64,000 bases of DNA from NCBI GenBank assembly GCA_009922615.1, contig RFVF01000024.1, forward strand, positions 1-64,000, read 5' to 3'. Positions 10,285 to 18,998 of this stretch are shown piece by piece. The translations under genes were made by a program, and so were the position numbers. A model generated the notes under the pieces. That model made no database searches. It was not told the DNA's origin and was given only the letters and a program-made list of their open reading frames with translations. Origin of the DNA: Pseudomonadota bacterium. Its GTDB lineage: Bacteria; Verrucomicrobiota; Verrucomicrobiia; Limisphaerales; SXTU01. How positions within the stretch are numbered: the first letter of the stretch is position 1; each line of letters opens with the position of its first letter.

Positions 10285-10860
10285 ATGCGTATCATCGGCG
10301 GCACGGCCGCAAACCGCCTGCTCACAGCCCCCAAGGGCCTCGACGTGCGACCCACGCCCGATCTGGTCCGGCAGGCGATCTTCAACAGCCTCGGCGAACG
10401 TGTCGTGGAAGCGCGCGTGCTGGAGTTGTTCGGCGGCACGGGCGCGCTGAGTTTGGAATGCCTGAGTCGCGGCGCGGCGGATGCCGTTTGTGTCGAGCTA
10501 GCCACGCGCCACGCGCGCTTCATCGAGCAGAACGTGGCGGACGCCGGTTTACCTCGGGAGAAATTTCATCTGCGGGTGCAGGATGTGTTTGTCGCGATGC
10601 CGCAACTCGTCGCCAGCAGTGCGGCGTTCGATCTCATCCTCGCCGACCCGCCCTACGGCGAGAAGAACGTGGGCAAACGCTCCGAGTCCTTCGCCCAGCG
10701 GCTCCTCGACGACGTGAATTTGCCGAAGCTGCTCGCGCCCGGCGGCCTCTTCATCCTCGGCCACGCCAAGCGCGACACGCTCGAAATCCCGCCCCGGTGG
10801 GATGAACGCAAGACGATGAAGCACGGCGATTCTTGGATGCGCTTTCTGCGGGGAGTGTGA
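10285..10860 (+). CDS. rsmD: 16S rRNA (guanine(966)-N(2))-methyltransferase RsmD
   Basis: MRIIGGTAANRLL...RPTPDLVRQAIFNSL...VLELFGGTGALSLECLSRGA...LILADPPYG. Confidence 0.88.
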   Translation: MRIIGGTAANRLLTAPKGLDVRPTPDLVRQAIFNSLGERVVEARVLELFGGTGALSLECLSRGAADAVCVELATRHARFIEQNVADAGLPREKFHLRVQDVFVAMPQLVASSAAFDLILADPPYGEKNVGKRSESFAQRLLDDVNLPKLLAPGGLFILGHAKRDTLEIPPRWDERKTMKHGDSWMRFLRGV

Positions 10861-10911
10861 CTTCTGTGGCAATCCTCGTGAGAGCGTGGGTGTCGATTCG
10901 ATCAGACGGGC

Positions 10912-10935
10912 AGCCATGTTCTCACGAACATGGCT
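10912..10935. terminator. Perfect 10-bp stem, TCAC loop, between convergent genes
   Basis: AGCCATGTTC-TCAC-GAACATGGCT; no clear T-run. Confidence 0.45.
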
Positions 10936-11959
10936 ACGGATTCAGGTTCCCGAACAGTCTCCGGCAGTGGCGCATGCTGCGTTCCAGTTCGGCCAGTTGC
11001 ATTTCCTGCTCGGCGCGCAGTCCGTCGGTTCCCGGCGGGGGCGTGAAGGGTTCGCGTGGCTCGCCTTCACGCGCCAGCCGTAACATACGCGTAAGCGTCT
11101 GCGGCGTGGCGCGCGGATAGGCATCCCAAAAATAGTCCCGCAGCATGGGCAGAAAAATGGGCCGGCCCGTGATTGTTTCCAGAATTACGGGGGCTTGCGG
11201 ACATAGCTCGGCGAAGCGGCGGAAGAACGGTGCCCAATCCACCAATCCCGCGCCCACCGCCGTCCATTGCAACGTCGCGCCCTCCGGCGTCTCCCATAGA
11301 TGCGAGTCGCGGATGCCCGTGCAGACCGTGACCGGTCCGAGCGTTTCGAGTGCTGCCAGCGGCTCCTCCAAGGCCCACAACGCATTACCCGTGTCGAGTG
11401 TCGCTCCCACGAAATCGCGCCCGGCGATGTCGATGAGTTCGAGCAATTCGATCGAGGTCAGGTCGCCTGCGTGGTTTTCGATCGCGATTTTGATGCCCGC
11501 GTCGAGCGCCTCGGTTCGCACTTGCCGCAGCACGGCGATGGTCTCGGCAATGCGGGCTGCGATCCCGCCGGGACTGCGCCGATCATCCACTTTGCCCAGC
11601 ACGCAGCGTGCGACGGGCGAGCCGAGCCGTTTGGCAATGCGCAGGCAGAGGCGCAATTGCTCCTCCGCTGTGCCACGGCGGGGATCGAAGATCACCGAGC
11701 TCGGGCAGATGCTTAACATGCCGGCGTATACCGTTAGGCCGAGGTCGTCCGCGCGGAGCTTCAGATCGCGCAGATGGTCGTCCGCGAGCGACTCATACAC
11801 GTCGAAATCCGAGAAAAGCACCGCATCTAGTTTGAGCTTTGCGGCGTGGATGAGAATTTGCCTGGCCTTCCAGCCGAGCGAGCGGAGCGCATAGTTGTCG
11901 AAGCCTAGCTTGGGTTGGAACGGAGTTGTCATTACGGGCGCAGGCAGATTGATGCTCAT
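10934..11959 (-). CDS. Sugar phosphate isomerase/epimerase-like TIM barrel (AP_endonuc_2 family)
   Basis: IKIAIENHAGDLTSIELLELI...VGATLDTGNALWALEEPLAALETL. Confidence 0.78.
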   Translation of the reverse strand: MSINLPAPVMTTPFQPKLGFDNYALRSLGWKARQILIHAAKLKLDAVLFSDFDVYESLADDHLRDLKLRADDLGLTVYAGMLSICPSSVIFDPRRGTAEEQLRLCLRIAKRLGSPVARCVLGKVDDRRSPGGIAARIAETIAVLRQVRTEALDAGIKIAIENHAGDLTSIELLELIDIAGRDFVGATLDTGNALWALEEPLAALETLGPVTVCTGIRDSHLWETPEGATLQWTAVGAGLVDWAPFFRRFAELCPQAPVILETITGRPIFLPMLRDYFWDAYPRATPQTLTRMLRLAREGEPREPFTPPPGTDGLRAEQEMQLAELERSMRHCRRLFGNLNP

Positions 11960-12081
11960 AGCACCGCCTTTGCAAAGCGCGAAAGCCGAGCCAGCTGGGT
12001 GGACACGCGGAACGGCGATTGCGGCTCGCCAGCACAGGCGCGGCTCGCCAACGGCACCGAAGATCGCTAGCGTCGCCTTTC

Positions 12082-12834
12082 GTGAAACTGATTTCTTGGA
12101 ACGTCAACGGCTTGCGCGCCGTGCTGAAGAAGAACTTCCTCGCCTATCTTGCGGAGGAAAACCCGGACGTGCTCTGCCTCCAGGAAACCAAGTGCACACC
12201 CGACGACGTGGAACAGCTCTGGCCCGCGACCTACACGACGTATTGGAACTGCGCGGAGAAGAAAGGCTACAGCGGCACGGCGGTCTTCACGAAGGAGCGA
12301 CCGCTCAAGGTCATCAACCATATCGACATCGTTGAGCACGATCGGGAAGGCCGCGTCATCACCGCTGAGTATCCAAACTTCCACCTCGTGAACGTGTATG
12401 TGCCCAACTCGAAGCGCGAGTTGACGCGACTCCCATATCGCCAGCAATGGGATCGGGACTTCCTCGCGTATCTCAAGAAGTTGGAACAGACCAAGCCCGT
12501 CATCTGGTGCGGCGACTTGAACGTGGCACACACCGAAATCGACCTTGCGAATCCTAAGGCGAACGTGAAGAACCACGGCTTCACGCCGGAGGAACGCGCG
12601 GGCTTCGACGCCTTCGTGGGCGCTGGTTTTGTGGACACGTTCCGCGAGTTCGAGCTGGGCAGGGGACATTACACCTGGTGGAGCCCAATGGGCGGCGCGC
12701 GCGCGCGGAACATCGGGTGGCGGCTTGACTACTTCCTGATCAGTGCTGCGTTGCGACCGAAGTTGAAGTCCGCCTTCATTCGCCCGGCAGTGATGGGCAG
12801 TGACCATTGCCCCGTGGGCATCGAGCTGCGCTGA
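12082..12834 (+). CDS. xth: Exodeoxyribonuclease III
   Basis: GTG start; VKLISWNVNGLRAVLKK...DVLCLQETKC...VNVYVPNS...WCGDLNVAHTEIDL...RLDYFLIS...GSDHCPVGIEL. Confidence 0.9.
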   Translation: MKLISWNVNGLRAVLKKNFLAYLAEENPDVLCLQETKCTPDDVEQLWPATYTTYWNCAEKKGYSGTAVFTKERPLKVINHIDIVEHDREGRVITAEYPNFHLVNVYVPNSKRELTRLPYRQQWDRDFLAYLKKLEQTKPVIWCGDLNVAHTEIDLANPKANVKNHGFTPEERAGFDAFVGAGFVDTFREFELGRGHYTWWSPMGGARARNIGWRLDYFLISAALRPKLKSAFIRPAVMGSDHCPVGIELR

Positions 12835-12840
12835 CTTTCC

Positions 12841-13239
12841 TCAGGCAAGCTGCAAGCCGAGCTTCTGCGGAGCCTCCGCATCGAACGCAAAATAGTTGCA
12901 CGTGATTTCCTCGTCCGCCGCGAGGTCGCGGAGCGTCACCGTCGTGACGGGAGTCGTCGAATCAGGGAGTGTGCCGGTGTTGGGCTCGGGCGAATGATTC
13001 ATGAAGCACGCGTGATCGCCGCTCAGGATGCGGTGTCCATCGGCTTCGCTTACGTAGCTGAACCAGCGGATGTGATCGCGTGCGCGTGGCGGTAGTGCGT
13101 TGAATTGCTCCGGGGTAAAGGCTCGGTCAAAGCCCGGCTCGAAGCGCCAGATTGGCGTGCCCTTCGCCACTGGCTCGACGGTGAACAGCCCCATGCCGTG
13201 AATCGAACTGGGGGCAACGCGCGTGCGGATGAGCATCAT
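12841..13239 (-). CDS. SET domain-containing protein
   Basis: RVAPSSIHGMGLFTVEPVAKGTPIWRFEP...CFMNHSPEPNTG...LRDLAADEEITCNYFAFD. Confidence 0.8.
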   Translation of the reverse strand: MMLIRTRVAPSSIHGMGLFTVEPVAKGTPIWRFEPGFDRAFTPEQFNALPPRARDHIRWFSYVSEADGHRILSGDHACFMNHSPEPNTGTLPDSTTPVTTVTLRDLAADEEITCNYFAFDAEAPQKLGLQLA

Positions 13240-13281
13240 GGTGCTGTTTCGTAAACGAGCATATCGGGAAAGCGAGTCGTT

Positions 13282-13914
13282 TCAGATGTGGCCTTTGCGA
13301 ATTTCCCAGACTTGTCCACTGGTGCTGTCACCGATTTCCACCAACAGGGCTAGTCTGATGTTCTGCGCTTGGGCCAAAGCGAACGCGTGTTCCCAGCGTT
13401 TGAGTTCGCCAGTCACAGCGTCAGGAGTGTCCACGACGACTGGCGCCTTCGCAACTTCGGCGACGAGCGTTCGCACTGTGGGCAGCACTTCGGCAGCAGA
13501 GTGCCAGATGACCGTCTCGCCTTCGAGCGGGTCGTTAAAGCCGAAGTCGGAAAGTGGTCGAACTCCCTGAGCAGTCGCCAGCCGGTCGAGGTGGCCCCAA
13601 TTTCGTGCGAGTGCATGGCCGATGAGAAACGTCTCGACCCCGGCCAGGTGCTTTTCATACATCGGAATAATCCGAATGATCCGGCTGTCCACGAAGGCCC
13701 CATAACAGCAGCCCCCAAGAATCAACGTGGACAACCCCAAGCCAAACCATGAAGAAACGTCGCGAGGGCTGAGCGCCAGGGCCCAGACGAACCCGGCAGC
13801 GAAGCCAAGCGGAATCAAGAGGATGAAGGCCAAACAGCCGCCACTCTTGCTGCGGAACTTGACATGGCGCTCGGGATAGGCCGGTCGCCAGCTGCTGGCT
13901 GCTTTTGTGTTCAC
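13282..13914 (-). CDS. Hypothetical membrane protein
   Basis: Two hydrophobic segments then a soluble region; no recognised family. Confidence 0.5.
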   Translation of the reverse strand: MNTKAASSWRPAYPERHVKFRSKSGGCLAFILLIPLGFAAGFVWALALSPRDVSSWFGLGLSTLILGGCCYGAFVDSRIIRIIPMYEKHLAGVETFLIGHALARNWGHLDRLATAQGVRPLSDFGFNDPLEGETVIWHSAAEVLPTVRTLVAEVAKAPVVVDTPDAVTGELKRWEHAFALAQAQNIRLALLVEIGDSTSGQVWEIRKGHI

Positions 13915-15878
13915 GGGGCTTTTGCCGAGCGTGGATTGCGCAAGTAATACAAATGGCCGTCCTCCGCACCTGCGAGCAGGTCGGGGATGCCGTCGCCATT
14001 CCAGTCCACCACGGTTGGGCTGACGTCGTGGCTGGCGACATTTTTGTCGGCGAGCTTGCCCATGTCCTTGAAGAAGAATTTGCCGTCGCGCGCGGCCACC
14101 TGGCGGAGGAAGTTCGCGTTCTCGCCGTTAAGCAGCAGGTCGAGTTTGCCGTCGCCGTCCCAGTCCACGACGCACAGTTTGCGGCGACCGCTTTTGCCAG
14201 CTGCACCGGAATTGAGGCGCAGCGGTTGACCTTGCTCGTCGCAGAAAATTCTCTTGGGCGGGAGGAGAATGAGTTGGCCGTCGCGCTTCGTGCGCTCGAA
14301 GAACACGAGGTAGCCCTCGGTGTCGAGCATCACGAGGTCGGTGAGGCCGTCGCGGTTCCAATCCACCGCGAAGGGTGTCGTGCGCCACTGGGTCAGCAGA
14401 GCCTTGCCCTCGGGCCGCAGCCAGCCCCACGCGAGCGTCGGTGCTGGGCCGTCCCACTCGACTTCGATCGGTTGCGCGGCGGCGAGCTTGGGTGATTTGC
14501 GGGTGCCGATGTTTTTGAACCAAACCACTTTTCCCCAAATCGAGTTCACGATCAGGTCGGGCAAGCCATCGCCGTCCCAGTCCGCGACGCTCAACGTGGT
14601 GTAGCCCCATTTCGCCTCGGCGGGGCCTTGGATGCTGCCTTTCGGTCCGGCCATGAAGCGGATGACCTTCCCGTCGGCCTCGAGCATTTTCGGTGCGGCC
14701 CACTTGGGTTGCTCCACGCCGGGGCCGCTGAGGTTCTCGAAGAAGACGAGATAGCCCGCCGTGTTGCCGCAGATGATGTCGATGTCGCCGTCGCCGTCCC
14801 AATCAATCCCCACGGGCGTGGCGAGTGCGCCACACTTGAGGTCGTCGGCCTCCTGCTGGAAGTAGCGCGGCGCGAGAAATTGGGGCGTGCGGTCGGCAGC
14901 GAGCTTGCCGGTGTTGAGCAGCAGCGCGACGCGTCCATCCTCGTCGCCGACGATGAGGTCCGGGTGGCCATCTTTGTTCCAATCGAACGCGACCGGGACA
15001 ATCATCTCCAAGTCCATCGTGAGCGGCTGCCCGCCTGGTAGTTTGAGCCGGCGGCCCGGCGCGTAACGCGGCTGCGTGCGCGTTCCGATGTTCTCGAAGA
15101 AGGTGAAGCCGTCGAGGAACTCGCCGCAGATAAGGTCGAGTTTTCCGCTGCCGCTGAAGTCTGCGAAGTTTGGCGAGGGGCAGCCGAACACATCCACCGG
15201 CACGCCGCCGGCCTCGACCTTGCGCGGCGTGTCGTAACGCGGTTGCGCCGTGGTGCCGAGGTTCTTGAGCCAGTAAACGAAGCCGTGCAACGGGCCGTTG
15301 GTCCACTTGCCGGTGCGATCCCATGCATCGTCCCAGCCGTAATCACTCCAGTCCTCGACACCCACGACGAGGTCGAGCGCGCCGTCGCCGTCGTAGTCCA
15401 CGTAACGCCACTGGTTGTGCCGGATGCGCGGGCCCTTGGTGGCCTGGGGATTGACAAGATTCGTATGAATGTTCGCGGGCAGTCCGAGCTTGAGTGACTT
15501 CGCCAGCCCTGTGGTCAGGAAGTCGGGATACTCAGTCGCTGGCGACAGCACGCGCACGCGGCCGTCCACGTAGGAAGGCGTGACGTAGTGGACGGCCGCG
15601 CTGAGTCGGCGCGGGGTTTTGAAAATGGGGAAAGGATTCTTCGCCGTGTCGCCGGTGGGAGTCTCGAAGAGCCACACGCCGTTGAACGGCTTGTCCGGGC
15701 ACGCGACGAAGAGATCGAAGTGACCATTCCCGCGCACGTCCGCCGGCACGGGCCATGCCCATAAGCCGACGCCGAGATCCACGGTGAGGCCGGGGTGATT
15801 GAACTTCACGCGCTCCAGTGCCCGCGCAAACGAAGCAAGCAGGCAACACAGGGCAAGGCAACGGAACAGGACTTTCAT
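13911..15878 (-). CDS. FG-GAP/VCBS repeat secreted protein
   Basis: Repeated DWDGDGxxDLxxG motifs (DYDGDGALDLVVG, DWDGDGDIDIICG, DWNRDGLTDLVML); signal peptide. Confidence 0.8.
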   Translation of the reverse strand: MKVLFRCLALCCLLASFARALERVKFNHPGLTVDLGVGLWAWPVPADVRGNGHFDLFVACPDKPFNGVWLFETPTGDTAKNPFPIFKTPRRLSAAVHYVTPSYVDGRVRVLSPATEYPDFLTTGLAKSLKLGLPANIHTNLVNPQATKGPRIRHNQWRYVDYDGDGALDLVVGVEDWSDYGWDDAWDRTGKWTNGPLHGFVYWLKNLGTTAQPRYDTPRKVEAGGVPVDVFGCPSPNFADFSGSGKLDLICGEFLDGFTFFENIGTRTQPRYAPGRRLKLPGGQPLTMDLEMIVPVAFDWNKDGHPDLIVGDEDGRVALLLNTGKLAADRTPQFLAPRYFQQEADDLKCGALATPVGIDWDGDGDIDIICGNTAGYLVFFENLSGPGVEQPKWAAPKMLEADGKVIRFMAGPKGSIQGPAEAKWGYTTLSVADWDGDGLPDLIVNSIWGKVVWFKNIGTRKSPKLAAAQPIEVEWDGPAPTLAWGWLRPEGKALLTQWRTTPFAVDWNRDGLTDLVMLDTEGYLVFFERTKRDGQLILLPPKRIFCDEQGQPLRLNSGAAGKSGRRKLCVVDWDGDGKLDLLLNGENANFLRQVAARDGKFFFKDMGKLADKNVASHDVSPTVVDWNGDGIPDLLAGAEDGHLYYLRNPRSAKAP

Positions 15879-16108
15879 GTCGGAAGCGGGGCTGAGCGTC
15901 GAGCGCGGACGCGGGGCCGTCAAGTGCGAGACCACGAGGCAAATCTCGAGAGTTTTCTACTCCGCTGCGCTTTGACACCGGCGGACTCAAGCCAAGCTGC
16001 AATCGCGCTCGGCCTTGGCGGAGCCGAGCGGTTGCCGTCATGTGACCCATTTTAGGGTGTGTTTCGGCATTGCGAATTTCAACTCCTTACCTATCGTCCG
16101 TCCCCGCC

Positions 16109-17407
16109 ATGACAAAACACATTTTTGCCTGCACTTTGACTACCACCCTCGCGGCGGCGACGCTCGCCCACGCCGCCGACTGGCCGCAGTATCGCGGCCC
16201 GAACCTGGATGGTTCGACCACCGAAGCCATCGCCACCAAATGGCCCGCTGGCGGGCCCAAGGCGCTCTGGAAGACGCCCACGCCGGACGGATTCAGTTCG
16301 TTCACGGTGAGCGGCGGCCAAGCCTTTACGCTGGTGATGCGCGAGGTCGAGGGCGGCGCGCAGGAAGTTTGCGTGGCGCTGGATGCCAACACGGGCAAAG
16401 AACAATGGATGGCTCCCCTCGGGCCGCTCAAGCTCGGTGATGGCGGTCAGGCGGGCACCAAGGACAACGGAGGCGGCGACGGACCCCGTTCCACGCCGAC
16501 CGTCAGCGACGGCAAGGTGTATGTGCTGTCGGCGAAGCTCGTCCTGAGCTGTTTCGATGCCAAGACCGGCAAGGTCGCCTGGCAGAAGGACCTGATGAAG
16601 GACTTCGCGGGCCGGAACATCAGCTGGCAGAACGCCGCCTCACCGTTGATCGAAGGCAACCTGGTTTACGTCGCCGGTGGCGGCGCGGGACAATCCATCA
16701 TTGCCTTCAACAAGCAGACCGGTGCGGTGGCTTGGAAAGCCCATGATGAAACCATCACGCACTCCACGCCCGTCGCGGCGACCATTCACGGCGTGCGACA
16801 GGTCATCTTCTTCTGCAAGAGCGGCCTCGTCTCCGTGGATGCGAAGGATGGTAAGCTGCTGTGGAAGCGTCCGTTCAAGTTCGCCGTCTCCACGGCCATG
16901 ACGCCCATCGTGGCGGGCGACCTCGTCTTCTGCTCGGCCGGCTACGGCGTGGGTGGCGGCGCGGCGCGGATCTCCAAGGACGGTGCCGGTTTCAAAGCGG
17001 AGGAGATATGGTTCGTTCCCGGCCACGCCGGTCCCGACGCCGTGGCCAACCACTGGAGCACGCCGGTTTACAAGGATGGTCATCTCTACGGCATGTTCCA
17101 GTTCAAGGAATACGGCTCCGGCCCGATGAAGTGCGTCGAACTGGCCACCGGGAAGGTTAAGTGGACCCATGCTGGCTTTGGCCCGGGCAATGCAATCCTC
17201 GTTGGCAACAACGTGCTCGCGCTCTCGGACGCGGGTGAACTCGTCGTGGTGGAAGCCACTCCGGCCGGTTACAAGGAAGTCAGCCGCGCCAAGGCTGTTG
17301 CCGGCAAGTGCTGGTCCACGCCCGTTGTGAGCAACGGCCGCATTTACGTCCGCAGCACCAAGGAAGGTGCCTGCCTCGATGTGTCGGCCAAAACCGCGCA
17401 GCGCTAA
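16109..17407 (+). CDS. PQQ-binding-like beta-propeller repeat protein
   Basis: DWPQYRGPNLDGSTTE, LDANTGKEQW, FDAKTGKVAWQKD, VDAKDGKLLWKRP; signal peptide. Confidence 0.82.
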   Translation: MTKHIFACTLTTTLAAATLAHAADWPQYRGPNLDGSTTEAIATKWPAGGPKALWKTPTPDGFSSFTVSGGQAFTLVMREVEGGAQEVCVALDANTGKEQWMAPLGPLKLGDGGQAGTKDNGGGDGPRSTPTVSDGKVYVLSAKLVLSCFDAKTGKVAWQKDLMKDFAGRNISWQNAASPLIEGNLVYVAGGGAGQSIIAFNKQTGAVAWKAHDETITHSTPVAATIHGVRQVIFFCKSGLVSVDAKDGKLLWKRPFKFAVSTAMTPIVAGDLVFCSAGYGVGGGAARISKDGAGFKAEEIWFVPGHAGPDAVANHWSTPVYKDGHLYGMFQFKEYGSGPMKCVELATGKVKWTHAGFGPGNAILVGNNVLALSDAGELVVVEATPAGYKEVSRAKAVAGKCWSTPVVSNGRIYVRSTKEGACLDVSAKTAQR

Positions 17408-17425
17408 TCGCAGTTCTCTCTTGCA

Positions 17426-17461
17426 GGCGGGCTGGCCTTGATGGCTAGCCCGCCTTTTTTT
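17426..17461 (+). terminator. Rho-independent terminator
   Basis: GGCGGGCTGGCC-ttgat-GGCTAGCCCGCC followed by a T7 run. Confidence 0.85.
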
Positions 17462-17474
17462 GTTCCAGTTCCTA

Positions 17475-17533
17475 CTCCTGCTCATCCTCCTTCTCCTACT
17501 CAATTTGAGTAGGAGAAGGAGGATGAGCAGGAG
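17475..17533. repeat. 29-bp perfect inverted repeat with 1-nt centre
   Basis: CTCCTGCTCATCCTCCTTCTCCTACTCAA-T-TTGAGTAGGAGAAGGAGGATGAGCAGGAG. Confidence 0.95.
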
Positions 17534-17627
17534 GATGAGAATAATTTCCCGCTTCATCGGGTTGGGCGTAACCGGCTAGGCTGTGGGGCGTCACCAGTCC
17601 TGTGCTGGTTACTGGTCCAGTTGATCT

Positions 17628-18221
17628 ATGGGTGAGCAGCCCGGCTTGGATGTCGCGGTGTGCCTGGCGCGCGTGCGCGAGCGTGATGAGGACGCCGCCC
17701 GTGCGCTGGTGGAGCATCTCTACCCCTTGGTCATCAAAATCGTCCGGGCGCACCTGCCGCGCCGGCTCGATGAAGAAGATCTGGCGCAAGAAATTTTCAT
17801 GAAGATGTTTGCGAACGTCGCGCAGTATCGGGGCGAAGTGCCATTGGAGCACTGGGTCTCGCGCGTGGCCGTGAGTACTTGCCTCGACCGGTTGCGGGCG
17901 CAAAAACGGCGACCCGAGTGGCGCTGGGCGGACCTGTCCGAAAACGAAGCCGAGATGCTGGATGCGATTCTTCACTCCGGACACGAACCTCATCCCTCGC
18001 ACACGGCGGAAGCCGGCGAGCTAGTCAACAAACTGATGCAGACCCTCAGCGCGGAAGACCAGCTCGTCGTCCGGCTGTTGGATCTGGAAGAACGGCCTGT
18101 CGCTGAAATCGCCGCGCAGACGGGCTGGAGCCAGACGCTGGTAAAAGTCCGCGCCTTCCGAGCCCGCCGCAAACTGCGCAAGCAACTTGAACAACTGGAA
18201 AAATCCAAACGCCATGAATGA
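17628..18221 (+). CDS. ECF-type RNA polymerase sigma factor
   Basis: ALVEHLYPLVIKIVRAHLPRRLDEEDLAQEIFMKMF...WVSRVAVSTCLDRLRAQKRRPEW...LEERPVAEIAAQTGWSQTLVKVRAFRARRKLRKQL. Confidence 0.88.
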   Translation: MGEQPGLDVAVCLARVRERDEDAARALVEHLYPLVIKIVRAHLPRRLDEEDLAQEIFMKMFANVAQYRGEVPLEHWVSRVAVSTCLDRLRAQKRRPEWRWADLSENEAEMLDAILHSGHEPHPSHTAEAGELVNKLMQTLSAEDQLVVRLLDLEERPVAEIAAQTGWSQTLVKVRAFRARRKLRKQLEQLEKSKRHE

Positions 18222-18513
18222 CCCGCACGACTATTGGCAGAGACTCGTCCGCCTCGCGCGGCAGGTTCCGCAATCTGCGGAGACCTCCGCGCCCTTCGGT
18301 TTTGCCACGCGCGTTGCCGCGCGATGGGCCAAGGGCGAGCTGCCTGTCCCCTCCACGTGGGATGTGTTGGAGGTGTTCTCCCTCCGCAGCCTCGTGGTCG
18401 CGGGGGCGCTCATGGTTGCCGTGGTGTTCCTGAGTTACGACGTGGCCACGCCGGGCTGGACGCAGCAATACACCGTGGCGGACGCCACGGTTGATCCCCT
18501 CTTCGAGCCATGA
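18214..18513 (+). CDS. Small single-TM protein following the sigma factor
   Basis: Overlaps the sigma factor end; one TM segment (SLVVAGALMVAVVFLSY). Confidence 0.55.
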   Translation: MNDPHDYWQRLVRLARQVPQSAETSAPFGFATRVAARWAKGELPVPSTWDVLEVFSLRSLVVAGALMVAVVFLSYDVATPGWTQQYTVADATVDPLFEP

Positions 18514-18998
18514 GCTGGCTACGCCACTGGAAGGTCATCCTCGCGTTGATCGCGCTGTTCTTGCTCGGCGCGGCGACGGGCACTGCCATCACCCTCAAGG
18601 TGGTGAAACGCTTCATCGAAACCCGCACCAACCCTGAGCGGATGTCGCAGAGCATGTTGACCGAGTATCAACGCCGTCTGCGGCTCACCCCCGAGCAGGC
18701 CGAACGCATCCGTCCCATACTCCAGCGCACTGGGCGCGAGATGTGGGACCTGCGCACCGAGATGTCCGGCCGCACGTTCCAAGTGATCCGGCTGGCTCAG
18801 GATGAGATCGCCAACGAACTTTCACCCGAGCAGCGCGAAGAGTTTGCCCGCGTGAATCAGGAAATGCGCGAACGCTACCGCCAACCCGGCCCGAAAGGGC
18901 CGTTCCCCAAAGGCCCGCCGCCGAAAGGCCCTGGCCCGTTCAACTCGCCACCGGCCCCGAAGGGTGAGCCCAAAAGTCTGAAGGAGGGCGAGAAGTGA
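18510..18998 (+). CDS. CpxP/Spy-like or heavy-metal-resistance-type periplasmic protein with Pro-rich tail
   Basis: N-terminal TM, LTEYQRRLRLTPEQAERIRPIL...LSPEQREEFARVNQEMRERY; ATGA overlap with previous ORF. Confidence 0.55.
   Translation: MSWLRHWKVILALIALFLLGAATGTAITLKVVKRFIETRTNPERMSQSMLTEYQRRLRLTPEQAERIRPILQRTGREMWDLRTEMSGRTFQVIRLAQDEIANELSPEQREEFARVNQEMRERYRQPGPKGPFPKGPPPKGPGPFNSPPAPKGEPKSLKEGEK

Noticed and set aside
16640-17557. Leu-rich N-terminus of minus ORF (MKREIILILLLILLLLLKLSRRRR)
   Set aside because: It is the translation of the 29-bp palindrome plus an antisense frame of the PQQ gene
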